A DNA stretch of 64,000 nt from Pseudomonadota bacterium (GTDB taxonomy: Bacteria; Pseudomonadota; Gammaproteobacteria; Steroidobacterales; Steroidobacteraceae): contig JAFEDS010000009.1 of assembly GCA_018241505.1 (NCBI GenBank), positions 496,001 through 560,000 on the forward strand. Direction: 5' to 3'. The notes below the pieces were generated by a model that saw only the letters and a program-made list of their open reading frames with translations, was not told where the DNA came from and ran no database searches. The translations under genes were made by a program, and so were the position numbers. Positions 33,804 to 41,222 of this stretch are shown here, one piece after another; position 1 is the first letter of the stretch; each line of letters begins with the position of its first letter.

Positions 33804-34163
33804 TCAGAGGACGCCGGTGGCCGTGGTCAGGAGCCAAATGCCCACCACCAGCAGCATGGCGCCAACGGAGACCGTGAGGCCGAACTCGCCCCAGGTGCGC
33901 CGGCCGGTGTGGATCTCGGAGTAGGAGTTGTAAGCGTGATAACACACACCCACAAACATCGCCGAGATGACCAGTAAGGCCACCAACAAGACGATGTCAT
34001 AACCGTAGTTCTGCAACGTCTGGATGATGCCGTTGCCGGCCCCGCGCGAGGGATCTTGAATGGCCGGAAGGCCGGCGGCCTGCGCGGCCAAGGGAGCAGC
34101 AGTGAGTGGGGGAAGCAGGGTGCAAGCGAGTGCGCGCAAGAGAGAGGGACGATATGCGTTCAT
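33804..34163 (-). CDS. ICE membrane protein, PFL_4702 family (TIGR03745), pilin-like
   Basis: A 119-residue VirB2/TraA-like subunit: signal peptide (LACTLLPPLTAAPLAAQAA), then two hydrophobic helices (DIVLLVALLVISAMFVGVCY and TVSVGAMLLVVGIWLLTTAT) joined by a short polar loop, the typical topology of a conjugative pilin. ATG 34163 has AGGTGA upstream; a GTG 9 bases earlier is possible. Confidence 0.88.
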   Translation of the reverse strand: MNAYRPSLLRALACTLLPPLTAAPLAAQAAGLPAIQDPSRGAGNGIIQTLQNYGYDIVLLVALLVISAMFVGVCYHAYNSYSEIHTGRRTWGEFGLTVSVGAMLLVVGIWLLTTATGVL

Positions 34164-34186
34164 GGGATTCACCTACGGGGTAAGGA

Positions 34187-34426
34187 TCAGGACAGAAGGA
34201 GGAAGGACAGGACGAGATACAGGGCAACGAAACGAACGACGACCATCAGAAACTGGCGTGCGGATAGATCGTTCTCTGCCCAGCCGACATAGGCGCTGCG
34301 CAAGGCCCACACGCCCCACAACAGGATCACGACAAACACCAGACTCAGAAGGAGATTCCCGCAGGCAGTCGGTGTGAACCCGCTGTTCGCCGTGAAGGCG
34401 GTGACTTGGTCGCCGGTAGGGTTCAC
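34187..34426 (-). CDS. ICE protein, PFL_4701 family (TIGR03758)
   Basis: A 79-residue membrane protein with two hydrophobic segments (LLLSLVFVVILLWGVWALRS and FLMVVVRFVALYLVLSFLLL) and the family-like motif FTPTACGNLL near the start. GTG 34426 overlaps the stop of the RAQPRD gene. It may be a second pilin-like or accessory channel subunit. Confidence 0.86.
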   Translation of the reverse strand: MNPTGDQVTAFTANSGFTPTACGNLLLSLVFVVILLWGVWALRSAYVGWAENDLSARQFLMVVVRFVALYLVLSFLLLS

Positions 34427-34785
34427 TTAGGTTCCCCGGACGCGCGGTATTGACCGCTCAACTCATCGGGATCGCGGGGCTGGGCGCGTGGCGGACTCAA
34501 GTAGTCTTCGATGCCGCCTCGGATACGCGCGAGGTCGGCAGTCAAGCGCGCATAGTCGAAGTGATAGCGGTGCGCGTTGGTATCGGACAGTTTCTGGGCG
34601 TCGAGCGCTGTGCGCTCGAGTTGGTTCAATTGCCGCACCAAGAGGGCAAGTTGTGCGTTCTCCAACGCATTGTCGGAAGGATGCGCCGACCAACAGACCG
34701 CGAGCCCCGCAACGAGCATCACGAGCCGTTTCGACGGATCGGGTTTTGTCGGCCGTTCAGTCGTCACGGGGCGCGGCTTACGCAT
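34423..34785 (-). CDS. RAQPRD family integrative conjugative element protein
   Basis: A 120-residue exported protein with the diagnostic sequence RAQPRDPDELSGQY near the C-terminus. A hydrophobic segment (LVMLVAGLAVCWSAHP) after a basic start acts as a signal. The middle is a helical region (LVRQLNQLERTALDAQKL). ATG 34785 is chosen. The gene stands immediately upstream of the PFL_4701/4702 genes. Confidence 0.92.
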   Translation of the reverse strand: MRKPRPVTTERPTKPDPSKRLVMLVAGLAVCWSAHPSDNALENAQLALLVRQLNQLERTALDAQKLSDTNAHRYHFDYARLTADLARIRGGIEDYLSPPRAQPRDPDELSGQYRASGEPK

Positions 34786-34897
34786 CACGGGCCTCCTCAA
34801 AAGTTTCGGTTGGAGGCGTGAGGGTGCGAATTCGCACTGGCGGGCGCCGCAAGGAATACGAACAGACCGACGCCCCCGTTCTTTCAGGAAGGAGGCG

Positions 34898-35644
34898 TTA
34901 GAGATATTTCTTAAACGTTGCTGCGGTGATGCGAATGGCCGCACCGAGGAGGGCGGCACTGGGTAGCAAGATCCACAGCGGGTGGATGCTGATGGGGAAG
35001 GATAGATAGACGCCCCAGGGCAGCAGGGCGAGCGGCAGAATGAGGGCACGGGCGCGGTGATACACAAAGCCCGATTCGCGCCCGGCGCCAAAGCGGCGGA
35101 TATCGCGCTGGACGACACCATCCAGGAAGGCGACAAAAGCTGCGAGTGCGAACAACGGTAACGTCAGGACCAACACCATCACCCGCACCAGAACAGTGAG
35201 TGCGATGTAGCCGGCCGCGAGGGCATAGACCTGCAGATGTTGGGCGGTACGCTGGACTAGCGAGCGCACGCCATTGAGGCCGGTGGATGGCGGGTCGGCA
35301 GCAGCCGCTTGGCGCAGAGTCCACTCGGACAGGCCACTTTGGACAAAGAGCCTCTGATACGCACGCGAGACCCAGTGCTGTGCGCTGCCGGCTGGATCCG
35401 AGAGCAGGAGGCTGTCCTTGAAGTCATCCGAGAGTTGACTGAGCTCGTAGTCGAGCATGCCCTGTGCGTGGTGCCAGCCCTGTTCGGGCCAGAAGAAGTG
35501 CACACCCACGCACTCGATGAGGATGGAGAGCAGGAGCGCACCACAGAGCATGCCGAAGACTTGAAACGGCAGCGTCACCAACAGCCCAAAGAGCGTCGGC
35601 GGACGCACGGGCGGGGGCCGAATGACGGGTGTGACTTCAGCCAT
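34898..35644 (-). CDS. ICE membrane protein, PFL_4697 family (TIGR03747)
   Basis: A 248-residue polytopic inner-membrane protein: TM segments near residues 18-45, 138-170 and 205-240 and the conserved middle FGAGRESGFVYHRARALILP. It overlaps the TraD stop by 8 bases, and the pair is typical: this family lies directly after the coupling protein. Probably supports coupling-protein function in the membrane. Confidence 0.9.
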   Translation of the reverse strand: MAEVTPVIRPPPVRPPTLFGLLVTLPFQVFGMLCGALLLSILIECVGVHFFWPEQGWHHAQGMLDYELSQLSDDFKDSLLLSDPAGSAQHWVSRAYQRLFVQSGLSEWTLRQAAAADPPSTGLNGVRSLVQRTAQHLQVYALAAGYIALTVLVRVMVLVLTLPLFALAAFVAFLDGVVQRDIRRFGAGRESGFVYHRARALILPLALLPWGVYLSFPISIHPLWILLPSAALLGAAIRITAATFKKYL

Positions 35645-37805
35645 CGGAGGTTATCGCATCGCTCGCCGTCAGATTCTTGAAGTCCTCCAGCAGCCCCTCG
35701 GGCAGCGTGTCGCCGGGGCGGCCTTCGCCACCGTGCGTGCTCCACCATTCTTCCGCTGGCGCGTAGCGGTTGCGCATCTCGCGGGCCACGCTCTGCAGGT
35801 CCGCAGGTAACAACTCGTCGGGGTCAGCTTCTGGGAGAGGCATGCGGATCTTGAACAGCATTCCCCCCTCGATGAGTCCAAAGGCTTGACCTTTGGGAAG
35901 GGCGACGATGTGCGCAGGTTCAATCATCGGCACGCTGGTCGCGGTCACACGGTCCTGGGTGTTGGAGGTGAAATCGGTACGCCCTTGGGGATCGGAACTG
36001 TCGGTCGAGCCGCTGATGATGAGCCCATTGCTGTAGGCTTCGACTTTGGGCAATTGCTGCGTGAGGAGTTCGGCGGTCGCTGTCTCGCGGACGCGCAGCA
36101 TGAAGAGGTTGTTGAAGTTGCCGATGACTTGGCCCGCCTTGGCGCGACTACCGATGCGCGCCTCAATGTCGCTCAAGGTCTGGGTGTAGGCAGTGACCTG
36201 CAAGCCGGCGCCGCCGCCTTTGTTCACCATGGGGATGAATTCATCGCCCATGAGCTCGTTGAACTCATCCGCGTGCACATTGATCGGGACCTTCTCGGCG
36301 GTGCGCGCGCTCTCGGGGAGCCCATCGTCGATGCCGAATTTGTAGATCTGACCCGCAACCGAGACCAGGTCGCTGAACATGGAATTGCCCACCGCCGCGG
36401 CTACCTCGGGGTCCGAGAGCGCGTCCAGGCCCACATAGACCACCGCGCGCTTGCGGATGACTTGCAGCCAATCGAAGATCGGCCGCGGGTCATTCAGGTC
36501 CGAGTAGTTGGGCGCGAGCAGCTGGGCGACGCGGCCCGTGGTCAGCTTCTCCAACAGCGGCAAGAGGGAGGCGACGATCTTGTCGAAGTAGGTTCGGTCA
36601 TAGCGGACGGCGCTGCGCAATCCATCCAACACGGGGTCATAGACGCGTGCCTGCGATAGATACTGCTCAATCGCGACCACCCGCTTCTCACGCCCGAGCA
36701 TGTGCCGCGGGATGTTCTTGTCGGTGAGCGCCCCTTCGATCTTGACGATCAGGTTCCAGGCGTGGCTTGCCGTCTTGGCAAAGAAGTGCTGCGCATATTC
36801 AATGAATAGGGCATCGATGTTGACCACATGGCGCTGGATCAGGAGGTAGTCCGGACGTTGCCCGAGCTCCACCAGCGCGCGCGCGATGATGTTGACGAAC
36901 CGCCACGCAAATTCCCGGAACGCCGCCGAGTTACCCTCGCCGGAGAGCTGGCCCGCGATCCGAGTAGCCACTTCCGAGATGCGCCCGAACCGACCCACTG
37001 CGTTGTAGCGGGCCGATATTTCAGGCCAACCAAGGTGAAAGAGATAGAACTCATTCTCGCGACCAGCGCGCTTCGCCTCGACATACACCCTCCGCAGCAG
37101 GTCGGCGTCGCCTTTCGGATCAAACACGATGACGACTTCGTGTTCGCCGTTATGCACGCGACGAATGTCTTGGGTCAGAAACAGCTCCGCGAGGCGGGTC
37201 TTGCCCACGCGGGTCGTGCCCAACACGAGCGTGTGGCCCACCCGTTCAGACAACGGCAACGTCACATCGACCTCACGGGTCTCGATGCCGTGCAGCCGCG
37301 GTAGGCCGCCCACGGGCGGCAGCGGGCGCACGGGATTTAAGGGGTGATCCCAACGAGTCCACCGGGCGATCCGGGAGAGCGGCCCGGGTGCGAACTCCAG
37401 CCGGTGCTCAAACTTTCGGGCGAGGCTGTAGAGAGCCGAGGGGTCAACGTACTGTCGATACTCCGCGCGGTACGTCTGCAGCAGCCGATCGGTGTGTCGT
37501 GGCTCCCAGCGAAATCCTCGCCCGACGAACAGGCGCTGCGTGCTGACCGGCACCTGACTGCTCGAGAGCGTGTAGCGCGGTAGTCGGCGCAGGTTGCGGC
37601 GATAGCGCAGAACGGTCCACGCCCGCAGCGCACGCACCGCGGCGAGCGTGCAAAAGGCGAGCGCAGTGACGAGACCTAAGAGCGGGTTGAGGGCAACCGA
37701 CCAGGGCGCGAACACACACAGCGCCGCCGCGGCCAGACAGGCTGCGACGGTGTAGAGCTCCACAGCGGGTCGCAGCAGCGCTTCGATCGCGTAGTGGTGC
37801 GCCAC
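35637..37805 (-). CDS. traD: Conjugative coupling protein TraD (SXT/TOL subfamily)
   Basis: A 722-residue type IV coupling ATPase that brings the relaxosome to the channel. Two N-terminal transmembrane segments are followed by Walker A LGTTRVGKTRLAE near residues 193-205 and Walker B-like EVVIVFDPKGDADLL; the C-terminal ATPase region carries NVHADEFNELMGDEF. Length is typical. It starts at GTG 37805, one base after the previous stop, so it is strongly coupled to the fused transglycosylase gene upstream. Confidence 0.95.
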   Translation of the reverse strand: MAHHYAIEALLRPAVELYTVAACLAAAALCVFAPWSVALNPLLGLVTALAFCTLAAVRALRAWTVLRYRRNLRRLPRYTLSSSQVPVSTQRLFVGRGFRWEPRHTDRLLQTYRAEYRQYVDPSALYSLARKFEHRLEFAPGPLSRIARWTRWDHPLNPVRPLPPVGGLPRLHGIETREVDVTLPLSERVGHTLVLGTTRVGKTRLAELFLTQDIRRVHNGEHEVVIVFDPKGDADLLRRVYVEAKRAGRENEFYLFHLGWPEISARYNAVGRFGRISEVATRIAGQLSGEGNSAAFREFAWRFVNIIARALVELGQRPDYLLIQRHVVNIDALFIEYAQHFFAKTASHAWNLIVKIEGALTDKNIPRHMLGREKRVVAIEQYLSQARVYDPVLDGLRSAVRYDRTYFDKIVASLLPLLEKLTTGRVAQLLAPNYSDLNDPRPIFDWLQVIRKRAVVYVGLDALSDPEVAAAVGNSMFSDLVSVAGQIYKFGIDDGLPESARTAEKVPINVHADEFNELMGDEFIPMVNKGGGAGLQVTAYTQTLSDIEARIGSRAKAGQVIGNFNNLFMLRVRETATAELLTQQLPKVEAYSNGLIISGSTDSSDPQGRTDFTSNTQDRVTATSVPMIEPAHIVALPKGQAFGLIEGGMLFKIRMPLPEADPDELLPADLQSVAREMRNRYAPAEEWWSTHGGEGRPGDTLPEGLLEDFKNLTASDAITSDG

Positions 37806-37806
37806 G

Positions 37807-38976
37807 TCATTGCTCGATGCCCGTGGCTGTCACGAGGGCCGGGTAGTGCGCAAGATGCAGCCTCACCGCCAGATCGTCGGCGGAGGCGGGCACCAACGTG
37901 AGTCCTGGCGCCAGCGCACGCAATGCGGCCAGAGCATCCGCCGAGTCAACGTGTACGATGAAGCCGACCGCACTCAGTTGTCGCAACGGCGCGAGGTGCG
38001 CCTTGATCCACGCGCGCGAGCGCGGGTCGTCGCCCGCGAGAAAGAACGGATTGAGCCCCGGTGCCCGGATCAGCTGGTGCGGCACCGATCCGGGTGTCAA
38101 GCGTATCGAATGAACCGGCAAGAAGGCGGCCTCCTCGTCCTTCGAGTGGGGCACCTTTGGCGGTGGGAGTGAGGCAGCGGGGGTCGTGGAGGACGGAAGT
38201 AGATTCAACGCCCGGTAGTACGGCAGCGCCGAGGTGCCTCCCAAATCCGCGACGACCGTCAATCGGGAATCGGGTGTATGGGGGTTTGACTCCGCCGCCG
38301 CCCTGACATCAAGCGCCCACAACGATACGAGCAGCCATGCAGCGAGGGTGGCTCTCATGGCCGAAACGCCGCCACCATGATGGGCATCCGTAACGGCAAG
38401 CGTATTGCGTCGATTGTCGCGCTGGAGATTCCCCAGAAGGAGTCGCAGCGAATGGCCGTACCGGGCGGCCTCCTCGCCACCGGCCGGGCGATGATAGCGG
38501 GCCGCCGTCATCACCCAACTCTCACCCTCCTGGTGGAGTTCGAAGAGGAGCCGGGAGGCGACGGCCAGATTGCGATAGGGGTCAAGCAATTCGCACGGGC
38601 TGCGAAGGTGCTCGTGGTGATAGCCCCAATTCACTTGTGTGAGTCCAACATCGATGCGCCTCGGGGAAGTTCGCTTCAATGCCCGATGCAACGCCCGGCA
38701 AGCGTGTTCGCGCGTGGCAAAGCGCGCCGCGATGCCGGCGACATTCAGTGTCCACGGCCACGGGACGATCCGAGAGCCTCGAACCCATCCACTCTCTTGC
38801 AGCGCGACGGCCCACAGCAATCGCGGCGGGATGCCGGCGGCAGTAGCGGCGGCTTGATACGCGCTCGGCACCGCGGGAGTGGGTACACTGGAGTGTGCGG
38901 TGGCGGAAGCTGAGGCGAGCGCCGTGTGTACACTCAACACACAAGCCACGATTGGGGCGGCTACTCGCGCAGCCAT
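37807..38976 (-). CDS. Transglycosylase fused to PFL_4695-family ICE protein
   Basis: One open frame carries two normally separate proteins. Residues 1-200: signal peptide (APIVACVLSVHTALASASA) and a lytic-transglycosylase domain with catalytic Glu in WAVALQESGWVRGS and the DVGLTQVNWGYHH motif, which cuts peptidoglycan for channel assembly. From Met207 (ATG 38358) a new signal-peptide-like start (MRATLAAWLLVSLWALDVRA) leads into the TIGR03765 protein (VVADLGGTSALPYYRALNLL, FFLAGDDPRSRAWIKAHLAP). No stop separates them. Either it is a true fusion, or the second protein is also made from the internal ATG. ATG 38976 is preferred over an upstream TTG. Confidence 0.88.
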   Translation of the reverse strand: MAARVAAPIVACVLSVHTALASASATAHSSVPTPAVPSAYQAAATAAGIPPRLLWAVALQESGWVRGSRIVPWPWTLNVAGIAARFATREHACRALHRALKRTSPRRIDVGLTQVNWGYHHEHLRSPCELLDPYRNLAVASRLLFELHQEGESWVMTAARYHRPAGGEEAARYGHSLRLLLGNLQRDNRRNTLAVTDAHHGGGVSAMRATLAAWLLVSLWALDVRAAAESNPHTPDSRLTVVADLGGTSALPYYRALNLLPSSTTPAASLPPPKVPHSKDEEAAFLPVHSIRLTPGSVPHQLIRAPGLNPFFLAGDDPRSRAWIKAHLAPLRQLSAVGFIVHVDSADALAALRALAPGLTLVPASADDLAVRLHLAHYPALVTATGIEQ

Positions 38977-39755
38977 TGCCCGTTCACCGAATGCAACACA
39001 GCCGGTACAGACCCCGGCAGACCGATCGAGAACCAACGGCCGCCATCGTGATTGAGCGTGATGATGCCGGCGCGTACTTTGGCTGGATCAATCTTCAGGC
39101 GCGTTGCCCACGCGCGAATGCGCGCATCATCTCCTCGCGTGCCGATCATGTAGAGGTCGAAGGCTTGTCCACTTCCCTCCAGGTCCTTCACGCGTTGATC
39201 GCACACGGGGCAGTCCTCCTTCACGAACACGGCTAAGCGCGCGGGGGCTGCGCGCGGCATCGGGCTTGCACCCGGCATTGGGGTTGCACCCGTTTGAAAG
39301 GCTGCGCTCAATGGCGTGTTGGGCGGGCGCTGCGCGGGTTCCAGGAAGGGTGGCAGCGCGGGATAGATACGCTTCCAGGCGGCGTCGTAGGCCCGCTGAT
39401 AGGCCAGCAGCTTCTCGACACGCTGCGCTTCCATTCGGACTTGCACTTCCGCGATGTGTCGTCGCTCGCTATCCGTGCGCGCTTCGGTGCCGAGCGCGGT
39501 GAGCGGGTCAAGAGTCGGGCTGTAGATTCCCAACGGGCCGCGCATCAACTGCTTGTATCGAACCCACTCTTCCCGCGTGAGTCCCCAGTCACGCGCGCTC
39601 TGTGCGGATAGGTCCTGCTCGGAAGAGGGACGCAGCGGCGTGCTGGACAGGGTGGATACTGAACTCGGGGTGATCTGGCCAGGCTCCTGAGCCTGTAGCC
39701 CAGATACCTGCAGAGTCCACAAGACAAGCACGAGCCACAGCGATGTTCTGCACAT
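38961..39755 (-). CDS. ICE protein, PFL_4693 family (TIGR03759)
   Basis: A 264-residue exported protein: signal peptide (LWLVLVLWTLQVSGLQA), conserved RDWGLTREEWVRYKQLMRGP, then a C-terminal thioredoxin-like region with the pair CPVC in VFVKEDCPVCDQRVK and PGSVPAVLHSVNGQWL. The C-terminal CxxC suggests redox or metal binding in the periplasm. It overlaps the transglycosylase gene by 16 bases. Confidence 0.9.
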   Translation of the reverse strand: MCRTSLWLVLVLWTLQVSGLQAQEPGQITPSSVSTLSSTPLRPSSEQDLSAQSARDWGLTREEWVRYKQLMRGPLGIYSPTLDPLTALGTEARTDSERRHIAEVQVRMEAQRVEKLLAYQRAYDAAWKRIYPALPPFLEPAQRPPNTPLSAAFQTGATPMPGASPMPRAAPARLAVFVKEDCPVCDQRVKDLEGSGQAFDLYMIGTRGDDARIRAWATRLKIDPAKVRAGIITLNHDGGRWFSIGLPGSVPAVLHSVNGQWLRE

Positions 39756-39768
39756 CTTCGGTGCCCGC

Positions 39769-40425
39769 CTACGGTAGTTCCAGCCGATGAGGTTGACCTT
39801 GAAACCGGAACGTCGCGGACTTGCTGTCCAAGGCCTCCAGCTGCCAGCCGTCTTGAACGTCCCCTACGCGTAGTACGCTCATCTCAGCGAGCGAGACGGC
39901 CTTCGAGGGCGCGATGGCCAGAAAGGTCTCGCCCCCGCGTAGCTCGAGACCTACGAGTTGAAACGGCGGATCGGTGGGTGCACGGGTCGCCGACGGGGAT
40001 CTGGCGGCGTGGGGCGCAGTGACGGAGGCACTTGCCGAATGCGCGGCTTGAGCACGTGCACTCTCGAGTACGCTCAGGCGGCGCGCGAGTAGCTCCAAGT
40101 CAGTCTTGGCGGCACCTTCGGTGCCTCCCTGCTCGAGGTGAGTCAGCCGATCCTCCAACGCCTTGGATGCTGCCGCAAAACGCGCAGCGCTCTCGATGGC
40201 CGTCGTGGGCTGCCGTTTGAGGGCGGCCATTTGCGTTTCGAGCGCAGTCACACGATTGTCCAGGGCGGCGACTGCACCGGATGCGGGCGTCGACGTGTGG
40301 ACCTCAGATGCGAGATGTCTCCAACGTGCGTGATCGACGAAGACGATCGCGCTGAGAATGGCAACCCAGCCGAGGGCCATGACGGGCCAGCGACTCCCAT
40401 ATCGATCCCACACGGGCGTGCTCAT
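39769..40425 (-). CDS. ICE conserved inner-membrane protein, 218 aa
   Basis: One N-terminal transmembrane segment (WPVMALGWVAILSAIVFVDH), a coiled-coil-like region (residues 45-125, ALDNRVTALETQMAALKRQP), an Ala/Ser-rich linker and a C-terminal beta domain (PPFQLVGLELRGGETFLAIA, GWQLEALDSKSATFRFQGQP). It is bitopic and periplasmic, and I recall it in this position between PilL-like and PFL_4693 genes. Resembles a PilP-like inner-membrane lipoprotein partner. Exact family name not certain. Confidence 0.78.
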   Translation of the reverse strand: MSTPVWDRYGSRWPVMALGWVAILSAIVFVDHARWRHLASEVHTSTPASGAVAALDNRVTALETQMAALKRQPTTAIESAARFAAASKALEDRLTHLEQGGTEGAAKTDLELLARRLSVLESARAQAAHSASASVTAPHAARSPSATRAPTDPPFQLVGLELRGGETFLAIAPSKAVSLAEMSVLRVGDVQDGWQLEALDSKSATFRFQGQPHRLELP

Positions 40426-41018
40426 GGTTGTCCCCGTGTGGATGTGAGGGCGGGGGTCACTCCTGTGAACGACCCATGGTGTCGCCCCGACGTCGAGGGC
40501 GCCAAAGCGGACGCGGTCGAGTCTCGCCGGGAGAAACAAACACGGCGGTTTCCCTCATCGGTTTCCAGCTGCCAATCCCGCCCGACGAGCAGTTGCAGCG
40601 CCGATGCCAGCGGCACGGGCCCCAGATGCATGTGCGCCGCAGGCAAGGGAAAGCTGTCAAAGTCCCGAATCGCGGAGGTCTCGCACAGCCGGTAGCCGCT
40701 GTGCAGGAGGACATAGCGCAAGGTGTCCCCGACACTGGTGTTGGCGGCGGCCGGGATCCGCACATCCACCACCTGCTGCAACAGGTCACTCTGCGCAGCC
40801 TCCGTGGCCATCTCGATCAGGGTGTACCGGCTATAGTGGGTGACCGGTGCCGCAGCGGCAGGGGACGCCAGTGGCGGAGCGGCCTTCGGGTACGGTGTCG
40901 GCTTGGGCGCTCGATGCGCACACCCGGCTATCACCGCCCATCCCAGGCAGCTCGCCAATAGGGGGAGCGCTCGTATCCGAAACCGACGCTGTGAAGAGGG
41001 CAGTGACAAGGCAGACAT
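40422..41018 (-). CDS. pilL: PilL N-terminal-type ICE lipoprotein, PFL_4695-region (TIGR03748)
   Basis: A 198-residue lipoprotein: lipobox in CLGWAVIAGCAHRAPKP, Pro/Ala linker, then the secretin-N-like domain with SVGDTLRYVLLHSGYRLCET and LGPVPLASALQLLVGRDWQL. Matches the PilL-type protein that opens the transfer operon in PFGI-like elements. The stop overlaps the next ATG by 4 bases. It is the first gene of the 41-to-26 kb transfer operon. Confidence 0.9.
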   Translation of the reverse strand: MSALSLPSSQRRFRIRALPLLASCLGWAVIAGCAHRAPKPTPYPKAAPPLASPAAAAPVTHYSRYTLIEMATEAAQSDLLQQVVDVRIPAAANTSVGDTLRYVLLHSGYRLCETSAIRDFDSFPLPAAHMHLGPVPLASALQLLVGRDWQLETDEGNRRVCFSRRDSTASALAPSTSGRHHGSFTGVTPALTSTRGQP

Positions 41019-41163
41019 GCGGACCGTCCTGACAAACAACGCGGTGCGGACGTTCGCTGGAAATCGACTGCCCAGCAGCCCGGAACGCGAACGCCGCGCA
41101 TTCCGCTTTCTTCCGGCTGTCAGCCTTGAGCCCGAGGAGCTGTAGTTCGCGCGCAGCCATCCG

Positions 41164-41194
41164 AAAAGAGAGCGGCCCCCCGGTAGGGGGCCGC
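41164..41194 (-). terminator. Rho-independent terminator after the helicase gene
   Basis: On the minus strand GCGGCCCCC pairs with GGGGGCCGC (41172-41194) and is followed by CTCTCTTTTC. It lies 29 bases after the helicase stop and separates that gene from the transfer operon beginning at 41018. Confidence 0.8.
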
Positions 41195-41222
41195 GAATGG
41201 CACAGTCATTGTGTGATCGGGG

